Assembly (NCBI RefSeq): GCF_003939025.1
Contig: NZ_RQIH01000006.1
Span: 248,001 to 312,000 of the forward strand
Source: Rhizobium sophoriradicis
GTDB taxonomy: Bacteria > Pseudomonadota > Alphaproteobacteria > Rhizobiales > Rhizobiaceae
Direction of reading: 5' to 3'
Length of the DNA stretch: 64,000 bases
Below are positions 46,581 through 56,601 of this stretch, piece after piece (position 1 is the stretch's first letter; each line of letters begins with the position of its first letter). The translations under genes and the position numbers were made by a program. Under the pieces are notes generated by a model that was not told the DNA's origin, ran no database searches, and saw only the letters and a list, made by a program, of their open reading frames with translations.

Positions 46581-47723
46581 TCAAACGGAAAGCGAAACGA
46601 GGCCGCCCTGATGCCGATGCAGCCTGCCTGATATGTCGAGTTCCAGAAGAATGAGATAGACGGCCGAGGCCGAAAGGCCGGTGTGGCGGATGACGTCGTC
46701 GATCTCGACCGGCGTCGGCCCGAGCGCATCGATGATGCGCATCCGGTCTGAATCGCCGGGCGGCATCGTTATTGGCCTGCTCTCGCCTGCCGGTTCCTCT
46801 GCCCTCGACGAGGGGAACAGCTCGAACTGCGCCAGCGGCGCCAGCGCCTCGATAACATCGCCAGGTTCGGTAACGATCGAAGCGCCGTCCTTCAGCAGGC
46901 CGTTGGTGCCGTGACAGCGCGGATCGAGCGGCGAGCCGGGCACGGCAAACACCAGCCGGCCGAACTCGCCGGCAAGGCGGGCGGTGATCAGTGAGCCCGA
47001 GCGCGTCGCTGCTTCGACGACCACGAGACCGAGCGCGATGCCGGCAATCAGCCGGTTCCGGCGCGGAAAATCGCGGGCGCGGGGCTCCCAGCCGAAGGGC
47101 ATTTCGCTCACGGCCAAGCCGTTGCCGCCAGCTATCTCCTCGATGAGGCCGAGATTCTCCGGCGGGTAGGGCTTGTCGAGGCCGCCGGCAAGGGCCGCGA
47201 TCGTGCCCGTCTCGAGGCTTGCCCGGTGCGCGGCCGTGTCGATGCCGCGCGCCAGGCCGGAAACCACCGTGTAACCCGCCCGGCCGCAGTCGCGCGCCAC
47301 CATCGCCGCAAATTTGGCGCCGGCGATCGAGGCGTTGCGCGAGCCGACGATGCCGACGGCCGGCCGCTTGGCGGCGGCAAGCGCGCCTTTGACGGCTAGA
47401 AGCGGCGGCGCGCCGTCGATCTGCTTCAGCGCCTGCGGATAGTCCGGCTCGCCGATGCCGACGAAGCGGGCGCCGAAACGATGCGCCGCCTCCAATTCCC
47501 GGTGCGCCTCGGCTTCGCTGGCAATGCGGATCGCCCGCGTTGCGCCGCCGCGCGCCGAAAGCTCCGGCAGCGCCGCAAGCGCTGCCTCGGCCGAACCGAA
47601 ATGATTGATGAGGTCGCGAAAGGTCGCAGGGCCCACATTGTCGGAGCGGATCAGGCGCAGCCAGGCAATTCTCTGCCGTTCGCTCAGCACCGTACCTTTT
47701 GATCCCGCGCTCGGCGCGTCCAT
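46581..47723 (-). CDS. dprA: DNA-processing protein DprA
   Basis: A protein of 380 residues that loads RecA on incoming single-stranded DNA during transformation. A SAM-like N-terminal domain is followed by the Rossmann fold ([20 protein letters not shown], then [19 protein letters not shown]), and a winged helix ends the protein ([20 protein letters not shown]). Rhizobia are not known as naturally competent, but dprA is kept. It overlaps the plsY stop by one base. Confidence 0.94.
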   Translation of the reverse strand: MDAPSAGSKGTVLSERQRIAWLRLIRSDNVGPATFRDLINHFGSAEAALAALPELSARGGATRAIRIASEAEAHRELEAAHRFGARFVGIGEPDYPQALKQIDGAPPLLAVKGALAAAKRPAVGIVGSRNASIAGAKFAAMVARDCGRAGYTVVSGLARGIDTAAHRASLETGTIAALAGGLDKPYPPENLGLIEEIAGGNGLAVSEMPFGWEPRARDFPRRNRLIAGIALGLVVVEAATRSGSLITARLAGEFGRLVFAVPGSPLDPRCHGTNGLLKDGASIVTEPGDVIEALAPLAQFELFPSSRAEEPAGESRPITMPPGDSDRMRIIDALGPTPVEIDDVIRHTGLSASAVYLILLELDISGRLHRHQGGLVSLSV

Positions 47724-48343
47724 TATCCCTTCGCCCCGATCTTGTTTTCCGTCCCGCCCATCAGCCGGGAGATATTGGCCCTATGCTTCCAGTAGGAGAT
47801 GACAGTCATGATCGCCATGACCGCCGCAACCTTTTCATTGCCGAGGATCAACAGGGCGACCGGAATGACGAGCATGGCGACGAGCGCCGACAGCGAGGAA
47901 TAGCGGGTGGTGACGGCGACCGCCAGCCAGACGGCGGCGAAGAGCACGACCATGATCGGTGCGACGCCGAGAAGGGTGCCGATATAGGTGGCGACGCCCT
48001 TGCCGCCCTTGAAGCCGATCCAGACCGGGAAGAGATGGCCGATGAAGGCGAAGAAGCCGGCGATGATCGCGGCCTCTTCACCGAGGAAATAGCCGACGAT
48101 CCAGGCTGCCGCCGATGCCTTCAGCGCGTCGAGCAACAGCGTCGCCGCGGCGAGCTTCCGGTTTCCGGTTCTCAGTACATTGGTGGCGCCGATATTGCCG
48201 GAGCCGATGCTGCGCACATCGCCGAGGCCGGCCGCGCGCGTGAGGATCAGACCAAAAGGAATGGAGCCGAGGAGATAGCCGATGACGGCGGCGGCAAGCG
48301 CGATCGGCAGCGTGATCTGCCATGACATGAGATTGGATAACAT
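47723..48343 (-). CDS. plsY: Glycerol-3-phosphate acyltransferase PlsY
   Basis: An inner-membrane enzyme of 206 residues that transfers acyl groups from acyl-phosphate to glycerol-3-phosphate at the start of phospholipid synthesis. Motif 1 is YLLGSIPFG, motif 2 is [14 protein letters not shown] and motif 3 is [10 protein letters not shown]. About six helices are present. It lies between pyrC and dprA in the minus-strand operon. Confidence 0.95.
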   Translation of the reverse strand: MLSNLMSWQITLPIALAAAVIGYLLGSIPFGLILTRAAGLGDVRSIGSGNIGATNVLRTGNRKLAAATLLLDALKASAAAWIVGYFLGEEAAIIAGFFAFIGHLFPVWIGFKGGKGVATYIGTLLGVAPIMVVLFAAVWLAVAVTTRYSSLSALVAMLVIPVALLILGNEKVAAVMAIMTVISYWKHRANISRLMGGTENKIGAKG

Positions 48344-48389
48344 ATGCCCCCTCGGCCCTCCGATGGCCCGTCCTCAGTCCAGCCGGTCC

Positions 48390-49679
48390 CTAAAGTGTGT
48401 GGACAAGCCTTCCCGAGACGTATGTCGCGACCGCCCGCCCGCTGAAGCGCGCATCCTCGAACGGCGTGTTCTTCGAGCGGGAGAGAAGCATGTCTTTGGC
48501 GACAAGCCAAGGCTCATCGAGATCGATCAGCGTGATATCGGCGGCAGCACCCGGCTTCAGCGTGCCGGCATCCAGGCCGAAAATCTCCGCCGGCCGGGTG
48601 GACATGGCGTCGATCAGGCGCATCAGGCTGACCTGGCCGCCATGGTGAAGCCTGAGGGCAGCCGCCAGCATGGTTTCGAGGCCGACCGCGCCGTCCGCCG
48701 CTTCGCCAAAGGGCAGGCGCTTCGTATCGACGTCCTGCGGGTCATGCGCGGAGACGATGATGTCGATGGCGCCGCGCGCCAGCGCGTCGACCATGGCGAC
48801 CCGGTCGTCCTCCGGGCGCAGCGGCGGATAGAGCTTGAAGAAGGTGCGGTATTCGCCGATATCGTTCTCGTTGAGCGCCAGATTGTTGATCGAGATGCCG
48901 GAGGTCACCTTGGCGCCGCGGCTGCGGGCAAGCTCGATCGCCTCGACCGATTGCGGCACGGAAATCATCGCGGCATGATAACGGCCCCGCGTCAGCGCTG
49001 CGATCCGAAGATCGCGTTCGAGCGGGATGAGTTCGGCTTCTCGCGGAATGCCGGAGAGCCCAAGCCAGCTGGCGAAAAGCCCCTCATGCATGACGCCGTT
49101 GGCGCCGAGATATTTGTCGCGTGTTTCGCAGCAGATGACGGCGCCGAATTCACGTGCATAGGTCATGATCCGGCGCAGAACCTGCGTGTCGTGGACGCTG
49201 GAATGGGCATCGGTGAAGGCGACGGCGCCCGCCTGCATCAACAGGCCGATCTCGGTCATCTCCTCGCCGGAAAGACCTTTGGTGATGGCGGCGGCCGGAT
49301 AGACGTTGACGGCGGCGGTATCGCGCGCCGTCTTCTTGACGAATTCGACGAGTGCGATGTCGTCGATGACGGGATCGGTGTCCGGCATGACGATAATCGA
49401 GGTGACGCCGCCGGCCGCCGCTGCCCGGCTTGCCGAGGCGATAGTCTCGCGGTGTTCGCCGCCGGGTTCGCCGATATGGACGCGCGCATCGACGAGGCCC
49501 GGTGTGGCCACGAGACCGGCGCAGTCGCGCACGACGGCGCCGTCCGGCGTGCCCTGGTTCTGAGCTGCGCTGCCGGCGGCAAGAATGACGCCGTTTTCGG
49601 CGACGATCGTGCCGATTTCGTCGAGATTGCGCGAGGGATCGACGATGCGGACGTTCTTAAGGACGATCGGGTTGCTCAT
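48390..49679 (-). CDS. pyrC: Dihydroorotase-like protein, active site lost (pseudo-DHOase)
   Basis: An amidohydrolase-fold protein of 429 residues encoded next to pyrB. The class I dihydroorotase motif D-x-H-x-H-x-R reads DARVHIGE (64-71), so the first metal His is Arg66 and the substrate Arg is Gly70. The HCED-type site reads [10 protein letters not shown] (His to Cys), CHIST reads AMISV (His to Met), and TDHAPH reads SAHDPQ (Asp to Ala). With nearly all metal ligands gone it should not be catalytic. In Pseudomonas, inactive PyrC' subunits next to pyrB are needed to assemble aspartate transcarbamoylase. The same role is likely here. Its start overlaps the pyrB stop (ATGA). Confidence 0.9.
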   Translation of the reverse strand: MSNPIVLKNVRIVDPSRNLDEIGTIVAENGVILAAGSAAQNQGTPDGAVVRDCAGLVATPGLVDARVHIGEPGGEHRETIASASRAAAAGGVTSIIVMPDTDPVIDDIALVEFVKKTARDTAAVNVYPAAAITKGLSGEEMTEIGLLMQAGAVAFTDAHSSVHDTQVLRRIMTYAREFGAVICCETRDKYLGANGVMHEGLFASWLGLSGIPREAELIPLERDLRIAALTRGRYHAAMISVPQSVEAIELARSRGAKVTSGISINNLALNENDIGEYRTFFKLYPPLRPEDDRVAMVDALARGAIDIIVSAHDPQDVDTKRLPFGEAADGAVGLETMLAAALRLHHGGQVSLMRLIDAMSTRPAEIFGLDAGTLKPGAAADITLIDLDEPWLVAKDMLLSRSKNTPFEDARFSGRAVATYVSGRLVHTL

Positions 49680-50632
49680 GCCTTCATTCCGCCGGTTCGG
49701 GGGCCCTGGTTCTGAGAGACGAGCAGCGTCTCCATGACGGCCATGCGTACCGCGACCCCCATTTCCACCTGTTCGGCAATCACGCTCTGCGGGCCGTCTG
49801 CCACCTCGGAGGCGATTTCGACGCCGCGGTTCATCGGGCCTGGATGCATGACCAGCGCATCCTCTTTCGCCGCCTTCAGCGTTTCGGCGTCGAGTCCGTA
49901 GAAGCGATAATATTCCCGCACCGACGGCACGAAGGCGCCCGACATGCGCTCGCGCTGCAGCCGCAGCATCATCACCACGTCGGCGTCCTTCAACCCTTCC
50001 TTCATCGAGTGGAAGACCTCGACGCCCATCTCGGCGATGCCGGAGGGCAGGAGGGTGGCCGGCGCGACGACGCGCACGCGTGCGCCCATCGCATTGAGCA
50101 GCAGGATATTGGAGCGCGCCACCCGCGAATGCAGTACGTCACCGCAGATTGCCACGATGATGCGCGAGAGCTTGCCCTTGGCGCGGCGGATCGTCAGCGC
50201 GTCGAGCAGCGCCTGGGTCGGATGTTCGTGCTGGCCGTCGCCGGCATTGACCACCGAGCAGGAGACCTTCTGGGCGAGCAGCGCGGCCGCACCCGCGCTC
50301 GAATGGCGGATGACAAGAACGTCGGGGCGCATCGCATTCAGCGTCATCGCCGTATCGATCAGCGTTTCGCCCTTCTTCACCGAGGAATTGCCGACCGACA
50401 TGTTCATGACGTCGGCGCCGAGCCGTTTGCCGGCAAGTTCGAAGGAGGCCTGCGTGCGGGTCGATGCCTCGAAGAAGAGGTTGATCTGCGTCAGCCCGCG
50501 GAGTGTCGACGTCTTCTTTTCTCTCTGGCGGCTGATCTTGACGGCTTCGTCGGCCTTGTCGAGAAGATAGGTGATATCCTGCTCGGTGAGGCCCTTGATG
50601 CCGATGAGGTGGCGGTGGGGGAAAAAGACCAT
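49676..50632 (-). CDS. pyrB: Aspartate carbamoyltransferase catalytic subunit
   Basis: An enzyme of 318 residues of pyrimidine synthesis that condenses carbamoyl phosphate and aspartate. The carbamoyl-phosphate loop is [13 protein letters not shown], the second site is [12 protein letters not shown], and [11 protein letters not shown] belongs to the aspartate domain. The start [15 protein letters not shown] at 50632 with AGGCAGGG upstream fits the family. The frame to 50689 is not needed. No pyrI regulatory subunit is seen nearby, and the dihydroorotase-like partner follows. Confidence 0.96.
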   Translation of the reverse strand: MVFFPHRHLIGIKGLTEQDITYLLDKADEAVKISRQREKKTSTLRGLTQINLFFEASTRTQASFELAGKRLGADVMNMSVGNSSVKKGETLIDTAMTLNAMRPDVLVIRHSSAGAAALLAQKVSCSVVNAGDGQHEHPTQALLDALTIRRAKGKLSRIIVAICGDVLHSRVARSNILLLNAMGARVRVVAPATLLPSGIAEMGVEVFHSMKEGLKDADVVMMLRLQRERMSGAFVPSVREYYRFYGLDAETLKAAKEDALVMHPGPMNRGVEIASEVADGPQSVIAEQVEMGVAVRMAVMETLLVSQNQGPRTGGMKA

Positions 50633-50811
50633 GACCCTGCCTCTTGCTGTCTCTGGCGGGTCTATAAAGAGTGCGGCCCGCCGGGGCAAGCATGCGCTGT
50701 GGGCAAAGGCTTATGTCCCCATGCATTTTCGCCAGAATTCCGATAGAGCAGAATGAACCGAATCATAACTTCCGGTTTCCCTTTGCCGGGTTCTTACACT
50801 AGAAGCGAATT

Positions 50812-52470
50812 ATGACCTCCGCCAACCGGACTGACGACAAACTCGCAGAACTCAACCAGCCGAGCCTGTGGTCCGGCATCAACGCCTACCGGTCCGATCC
50901 GCTGATCGTCGATCTGACGGCGGCCCTGCCGCGCGGCATCCGCGAGGATCTGGAAAACATGGGCCGCTACGTCACCTCGCCGGAGGCGCAGGAACTGGCG
51001 CGCATGGCCAATCAGGGCGCGCCGCAGCTGCGCACCCACGGTCCGCGCGGCGAGCGCCTCGACGTCGTCGAGTTCCATCCGGCCTGGCACGCGCTGATGC
51101 GCCGCTCCATGTCGGTCGGCCTGCATTCCTCCGTCTGGGATCCGCAGGCCGATACCGACGCCAAGGACGAGGCCCACAAGGTTCGCGCCGCCCGCTTCTA
51201 TCTGACGGCACAGCTGGAATCCGGCCATCTCTGCCCGCTGACGATGACGAGCGCCTCCGTTGCCGCGCTCTCGGCCTCGCCCGCGGTGCAGAAGGACTGG
51301 GCGCCGAAGATTCTCTCGCGCAAATATGATTCGTCCAACCGCCCCGCCATGCAGAAGTCCGCGGTGACCATCGGCATGGGCATGACGGAAAAGCAGGGCG
51401 GCACCGATGTCAGGGCCAATCGAAGCGCCGCCGAAAAGGTCAGCGAAGGCATCTACCGGCTTTCCGGCCACAAATGGTTCATGTCCGCCCCGATGAGCGA
51501 TGCTTTCATCATGCTGGCGCAGACCAAGGAAGGCATGGGCTGCTTCCTCGTGCCGCGCCTTCTGGAGGACGGTTCGGCCAACGGCCTGCAGTTCCAGCGG
51601 CTGAAGGACAAGGTCGGCAATCGCTCCAATGCCTCTTGCGAGGTCGAATTCACCGACACGTTCGGATTCCTGCTCGGCGGCTCCGATGCCGGCATCCGCA
51701 CCATCCTCGACATGGTGACGTTGACCCGTCTCGATTGCGCGCTGGCCTCGTCGGGCATCATGCGCGCCTCGCTCGCCGAGGCCGTGCACCACACGCGCGG
51801 CCGCAGCGTTTTCGGCAAGATGCTCGTCAACCAGCCGATCATGACGCGCGTACTTGCCGACATGGCGCTCGACGTTGCCGCCGCCACCGCGCTGTCCTTC
51901 CGTCTTGCCGATGCCTTCGACAAGGCGCGTGGCAATGCCGAGGAGGCGGCCTATGCCCGCGTCATGACGCCGGTCGCCAAATACTGGTGCTGCAAGATAG
52001 CGCCCGCCTTGATCTATGAAGCGATGGAATGCATCGGCGGCAATGGCTACATCGAGGAACGTCCGATCGCCCGCCACTATCGCGAGGCTCCCGTCAATGC
52101 GATCTGGGAAGGCTCCGGCAACGTCATGGCGCTCGACGTTCTGCGTGTGCTCAACCGCGGCAAGGACCTGTTCGAGACGGTTTTTGCCGGCCTCGCCCGC
52201 GATCTCGGACCCGCCGGCAAGAAGACGATCGACGTGCTGCGCGCCGCAATCGCGCTCTGCGAACAGGATGAGGGTGCGGCGCGCCTGCTCGTCGAGCAGC
52301 TGGCGCTTGCGGCCGGTGCCGCCGAACTCTATCGGCTCGGGGCAGGGCGCATTGCCGATGCCTTCATCGAGACCCGCCTTGCCGGCGGCTGGCGCTCCAC
52401 CTACGGCATGCTCGATTCCCGCTTCGACGCCAGCTACATCGTCGATCTTCTCTATCCGCCGGCGGGCTGA
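50812..52470 (+). CDS. aidB: AidB-like acyl-CoA dehydrogenase
   Basis: An FAD-dependent protein of 552 residues of the acyl-CoA dehydrogenase family. The AidB subgroup is recognised by the long N-terminus (NQPSLWSGINAYRSDPLI), MGMTEKQGGTDVRAN, LSGHKWFMSAPMSDAF, and the C-terminal helical domain (CIGGNGYIEE, NAIWEGSGNVMALDV). AidB of Escherichia coli belongs to the adaptive alkylation response and binds DNA through its C-terminal domain. The natural substrate is uncertain. No LexA box is visible upstream. Confidence 0.9.
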   Translation: MTSANRTDDKLAELNQPSLWSGINAYRSDPLIVDLTAALPRGIREDLENMGRYVTSPEAQELARMANQGAPQLRTHGPRGERLDVVEFHPAWHALMRRSMSVGLHSSVWDPQADTDAKDEAHKVRAARFYLTAQLESGHLCPLTMTSASVAALSASPAVQKDWAPKILSRKYDSSNRPAMQKSAVTIGMGMTEKQGGTDVRANRSAAEKVSEGIYRLSGHKWFMSAPMSDAFIMLAQTKEGMGCFLVPRLLEDGSANGLQFQRLKDKVGNRSNASCEVEFTDTFGFLLGGSDAGIRTILDMVTLTRLDCALASSGIMRASLAEAVHHTRGRSVFGKMLVNQPIMTRVLADMALDVAAATALSFRLADAFDKARGNAEEAAYARVMTPVAKYWCCKIAPALIYEAMECIGGNGYIEERPIARHYREAPVNAIWEGSGNVMALDVLRVLNRGKDLFETVFAGLARDLGPAGKKTIDVLRAAIALCEQDEGAARLLVEQLALAAGAAELYRLGAGRIADAFIETRLAGGWRSTYGMLDSRFDASYIVDLLYPPAG

Positions 52471-52502
52471 CCGCAGGCGGGGACAGCTCGAGCCGGAGCA
52501 CC

Positions 52503-52680
52503 GCCCCTCATCCGCCTGCCGGCACCTTCTCCCCGTAAAACGGGGCGAAGGGGACATGCCGCAAGCTCTCGGTCTCTCGCCAACGTCTCGCAGGGCACGT
52601 TCCCTCTTCCCGTCAGAACGGGGGTCCGCAGGACGGGTCGAGACCAGCGGCTTGACCCCGGCAAGGTTAGGGTGAGGGGC
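52503..52680. repeat. RIME-like intergenic repeat element
   Basis: About 178 bases with imperfect inverted ends GCCCCTCATCCG... and ...GGGTGAGGGGC and the internal CACCTTCTCCCCG block. This is the style of the Rhizobium intergenic mosaic element. A second short stem, CCCCGTAAAACGGGG, lies inside. It separates aidB from the vapB remnant and probably moved in here. Confidence 0.65.
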
Positions 52681-52743
52681 AGCCGTCGACGCACCGCATT
52701 GCTATCGCTCGGCTCGATTGGGCACCGCGACCACCTGGGACAA

Positions 52744-52953
52744 TCACCGTCTGCCGTCCGGCTGGTCGCGACGTATCTCGTCCAGCTCGCCTTCCCAGCC
52801 TAATCCAGCGAGATCTGCGATCGCATTTTTCCGGCGGTACCTCTCGACGAGATTTCGTAAAGCCAGTTCTACCATGGTCTCTCTTGTCGCCAATCCCGTG
52901 GCGATCATTGCGGCGTCGAGCAAGCCATCATCGATATCGATCGTCATCCGCAT
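52744..52953 (-). CDS. vapB: Orphan VapB-type antitoxin
   Basis: A protein of 69 residues with the pattern MRMTIDIDDGLLDAAMIATG and TRETMVELALRNLVERYRRK, typical of the ribbon-helix-helix antitoxin group that partners PIN-domain VapC. A vapC gene should start at the overlapping GTGA at the end of vapB. GTG-ATT-GTC is there, but the next codons are not PIN-like. The RIME-like repeat and aidB occupy the place where the toxin should be. Start codons at 52953 or 52947 are both possible. Confidence 0.75.
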   Translation of the reverse strand: MRMTIDIDDGLLDAAMIATGLATRETMVELALRNLVERYRRKNAIADLAGLGWEGELDEIRRDQPDGRR

Positions 52954-53037
52954 GATCACCCCGCGTATACCAATATTGTCAAGGTACACGCCCAGCCTCC
53001 AGGGTTCAACTTTGCTAAACAAGCACCACAATAAACA

Positions 53038-53069
53038 AAAATCCGGCCGCGTCGCCGCGGCCGGATTTT
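53038..53069 (-). terminator. Strong terminator after rne (bidirectional)
   Basis: AAAATCCGGCCGCG and CGCGGCCGGATTTT form a perfect 14-base stem around TCGC. It lies 26 bases past the rne stop. The symmetric A and T ends would also stop transcription coming from the other side. Confidence 0.9.
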
Positions 53070-53094
53070 CTCATTTACGTCCGAAAATCAGCGT

Positions 53095-55977
53095 TCAGAA
53101 GAAGCCACGGCGCTGCCACCAGCCGGCTTTCTTCGGCTTGCCGTCGTCGCTTTCGCCATTTTCGCTGCGGGTTGATTTCACCGTCGGCTCGGACGAGGCG
53201 ATGTTGGATTCGCGGTTGGCGCGAACCGGCTTTGCCTCTTCCTGGGCAGGCGTTTGAAGGTCGGCGGAGGCCTCGGTCAACTCCGGCTCGGCTTCGGAGG
53301 CGGGTGCTGCTTCGGCTTCGACCACAAGCGCCTCGACCGGCGATGCGGCGGGCTTGCGGCGGCCGCGACCACGGGCGGGCTTCACTTCCTCGCTGACGAC
53401 GGCCGCACCCTCGACGGCGGCCGCTGCGGCCTGGTCTTCGCCGGGCTGTTCGGGAACTGTCTCGACGATTGCAGCTTCGGCAGGAGCGACGTCGTTCGAA
53501 ACATCGTCGCTTTCGTCCTCATCGCTGCCGTTGCCTTCGCCGGCTTCACCGGCGGTCAGTTCGGAACCGTCCTCGGCGCGGTTGCGGCGACCGCCACGCT
53601 TACCGCGACGACGGCGCTTGCGGCGCTGTGAGTCGTCGTTTTCGGCACGGTCCTCGGGCGCAGCGCCGGTGGTTTCATCGCCTTCGGCGCCTTCGTCGTC
53701 GCCGTCCTCGTCCTCATCGCCGGCTTCGCCCGCAGCCGATACAGGCTGTTCGGCATTGCCGTTGCGGCCGCGGCGGCGCCTGCGGCGCTTGCGCTTGCGA
53801 TTGCCGTCACCATCGCCTTCCGAGCGTGCCGTGGCGGCGCGTTCGGCAGCAGCCGGCTTTTCCTCGAGTTCCTCGTCTTCGTCCTCATCCGCCTCGATGA
53901 TGATATCGTCGTCGTCATCCTCGGGAATAGCTGCGAAGTTGAAGAGCGTTTCGATCTTGACCGGATTTTCTACGGCCTCGCCGCGATCGATGGCGAAATG
54001 CTGCGCGCCAACCGAGCCGTCCGCATCGATGACGATCGCCACGCCGAAGCGGCTCTCATAATCGACGATCGTCTGGCGCTTGTGGTTGAGCAGGTAGAGC
54101 GCGATGTCGGGGGTGGTCCGCACGGTGATGTTGTGCGTCGTATTCTTGAGCAGATACTCTTCGATGCCGCGCAGGACATGCAGCGCGACGGAGGACTGCG
54201 AACGGACGTGACCGGTGCCGGCGCAATGCGAGCAGACCTGCGTGGTCGATTCGAGAACCGAAGCGCGAATACGCTGGCGCGACATTTCGAGCAGGCCGAA
54301 ATGCGAGATCCGGCCGACCTGGATGCGGGCACGGTCGTTCTTCAGGCATTCTTTCAGCTTCTTCTCGACGGCGCGATTGTTGCGCTTTTCTTCCATGTCG
54401 ATGAAGTCGATGACGATCAGGCCGGCGAGGTCGCGCAGGCGAAGCTGACGGGCGATTTCTTCCGCCGCTTCGAGGTTCGTCTGCAGCGCCGTGTCCTCGA
54501 TCGAGTGTTCGCGCGTCGAGCGGCCGGAGTTGACGTCGATCGAAACCAGCGCTTCCGTCTGGTTCATGATCAGATAGCCGCCGGAGCGCAACGTCACCTG
54601 CGGCTGCAGCATGCGGTCGAGCTGGGCTTCGATGCCCGAACGCGAGAAGATCGGGTGGATGTCGCGATAGGGCTGAACCACCTTGGCGTGGCTCGGCATC
54701 AGCATCTTCATGAAGTCTTTCGCTTCACGATAGCCTTCTTCGCCGGCAACGATGATCTCACCGATATCCTTATTGTAGAGATCGCGGATCGAACGCTTGA
54801 TCAGCGAGCCTTCCTCATACACCAGGCAGGGAGCGGTGGAGGCGAGCGTCAGCGTGCGCACGTTCTCCCACAGGCGCATTAGATATTCGAAGTCGCGCTT
54901 GACCTCGACCTTGGTACGGTTGGCGCCGGCGGTGCGCAGAATGACGCCCATGCCCTGCGGCACTTCGAGCATGCGCGCGATTTCCTTCAGGCGCTTGCGG
55001 TCGGCAGGGTTGGTGATCTTGCGGGAAATGCCGCCGCCACGCGCCGTATTCGGCATCAGCACGGAATAGCGGCCGGCGAGCGAGAGATAAGTGGTCAGCG
55101 CCGCGCCCTTGTTGCCGCGCTCTTCCTTGGCGACCTGCACCAGCAGGATCTGCCGGCGCTTGATGACTTCCTGGATGCGATACTGCTTGCGCGGCTTGCG
55201 CTGCACGCGGTCTGGCACTTCTTCCATCGCGTCTTCGGCGCCGACGGATTCGATGACTTCCTCTTCGCCGTGATCGTCATCGTCATCGTCGTCATCGTGA
55301 CGACGCTTGCTGGTATCGACGTCTTCGGAGATCGAGTCGGTTTCCACCATCGCGGCCATTGCTCCGCCGGTCGAGCCGTCATCCTCATTGTCAACGCTCG
55401 AAGCGCCTTCGGCCTCGACGTCTGTGGGAACGGCGTCCTCGGTCGCGGTCGTTTCAGCAGCTGCTTCGGTGACCTTCTTGCGGCTGCGGCGCGGCCTTGC
55501 CTTCTTGGCCGGCGCTTCCTCGGCGGCTTCGGGCGATGCCTCGGCCTCGGCAGGTGCGGCCGGCGCAATCTCGTCGGCTACGGCAACCGGTGCTTCCGCA
55601 GGCACGATGCCGACATCCGGCTGGTCCTGGGTCGAAAGGTCGACCATCGGCGCGGTTTCGACATGCTCGACGTCTTCGTCCCGGCGATGCTCTTCGGCCT
55701 CGGCCCGAAGCAGCGCCTGACGGTCGGCGAGCGGTATCTGGTAATAATCGGGGTGGATTTCGGCGAAGGCCAGGAAGCCGTGCCGGTTGCCGCCGTAATC
55801 GACGAAGGCGGCCTGCAGCGAGGGTTCGACCCTCGTTACCTTTGCGAGATAGATATTGCCGCGGATCTGCTTCTTGTGCTGCGACTCGAAGTCAAATTCT
55901 TCTATGCGGTTTCCGCGAACGACAACGACGCGCGTCTCTTCCTCGTGAGACGCATCGATAAGCATTTTGTCTGCCAT
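53095..55977 (-). CDS. rne: Ribonuclease E
   Basis: An endoribonuclease of 960 residues and the core of the RNA degradosome. The S1 domain begins at about 35-82 and is interrupted by an acidic, Ala/Glu-rich insertion (about 83-265) before it resumes at YRIQEVIKRRQILLVQ, as in other alphaproteobacteria. The DNase I-like catalytic part follows, and the zinc-link is CSHCAGTGH. The C-terminal third is disordered with Arg-rich RNA-binding stretches (RKRRRRGKRGGRR). The last residues (AGWWQRRGFF) fit the GWW motif that binds PNPase in Caulobacter. GAGGAG precedes the ATG. Confidence 0.96.
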   Translation of the reverse strand: MADKMLIDASHEEETRVVVVRGNRIEEFDFESQHKKQIRGNIYLAKVTRVEPSLQAAFVDYGGNRHGFLAFAEIHPDYYQIPLADRQALLRAEAEEHRRDEDVEHVETAPMVDLSTQDQPDVGIVPAEAPVAVADEIAPAAPAEAEASPEAAEEAPAKKARPRRSRKKVTEAAAETTATEDAVPTDVEAEGASSVDNEDDGSTGGAMAAMVETDSISEDVDTSKRRHDDDDDDDDHGEEEVIESVGAEDAMEEVPDRVQRKPRKQYRIQEVIKRRQILLVQVAKEERGNKGAALTTYLSLAGRYSVLMPNTARGGGISRKITNPADRKRLKEIARMLEVPQGMGVILRTAGANRTKVEVKRDFEYLMRLWENVRTLTLASTAPCLVYEEGSLIKRSIRDLYNKDIGEIIVAGEEGYREAKDFMKMLMPSHAKVVQPYRDIHPIFSRSGIEAQLDRMLQPQVTLRSGGYLIMNQTEALVSIDVNSGRSTREHSIEDTALQTNLEAAEEIARQLRLRDLAGLIVIDFIDMEEKRNNRAVEKKLKECLKNDRARIQVGRISHFGLLEMSRQRIRASVLESTTQVCSHCAGTGHVRSQSSVALHVLRGIEEYLLKNTTHNITVRTTPDIALYLLNHKRQTIVDYESRFGVAIVIDADGSVGAQHFAIDRGEAVENPVKIETLFNFAAIPEDDDDDIIIEADEDEDEELEEKPAAAERAATARSEGDGDGNRKRKRRRRRRGRNGNAEQPVSAAGEAGDEDEDGDDEGAEGDETTGAAPEDRAENDDSQRRKRRRRGKRGGRRNRAEDGSELTAGEAGEGNGSDEDESDDVSNDVAPAEAAIVETVPEQPGEDQAAAAAVEGAAVVSEEVKPARGRGRRKPAASPVEALVVEAEAAPASEAEPELTEASADLQTPAQEEAKPVRANRESNIASSEPTVKSTRSENGESDDGKPKKAGWWQRRGFF

Positions 55978-56601
55978 GTAAGCTGTGCTCCTCGGCGTGG
56001 CCGCGAGAGCGCATTCCCGACTGCTGTAGAAACAGAAAGAATGCGGTCCACCGTGGCCGCGCCGGATAATGAAAGTCGCGCCTGGCGCGAAGAGGAGAGC
56101 AGCAGCCAGACCGCAGCCGGAACCGTTTCGGTCCGGGGCCTGTACACTTCAGATAAAACCTGCTGCGAAACCATCAACAACCAAGCGTGATCGACAAATA
56201 CGAAGACCCTTTTCGGGTCCGATGAGGTTGCTCCCTGAGAGCGTGGTGGCTGATCCACCAATGAAGTTCCGACAAAAAGCCGGAAAATCAGGATCCAGTA
56301 CTGGGGTTGAAACGCATGAGACGGCGGACGATGACCGATGTGGCGCCAGGTCCAGATCTGGCTGGCAGCCCTTGCGGCGACTCTATCCCGTCAACACTTC
56401 TACCCTAAAATGCGTTGTATGTTTTCTCTGTCACAATAGCAAGGGAAAAGCCAAATGTGCCATAATATTGATGGATTTCGGAACACATAGAAGCTGGGGG
56501 CCAGCGATTGCGATTCGGCAGGCGGCAAAGGCGTTTCGCTCTCGGGCGTCCGCTCCGGCCATGTCGGGTCCATCGCGCTATAAATAGGATGTGGCAGTTT
56601 A
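55978..56601. other. Divergent regulatory region between rne and the amidase gene
   Basis: 624 bases with no supported gene. On the minus strand it should hold the long rne 5' leader, which in other bacteria lets RNase E control its own mRNA. A TGGTGG-ctgat-CCACCA hairpin lies near 56250. The plus-strand promoter for the amidase gene must lie near 56500-56590 but is not distinct. Confidence 0.5.
56414..56442 (-). promoter_or_regulatory. Possible rne promoter
   Basis: On the minus strand TTGCTA (56442-56437) and TACAAC (56419-56414) are 17 bases apart. Transcription from here would give an rne leader of about 430 bases. The hexamers are only moderate matches. Confidence 0.3.
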
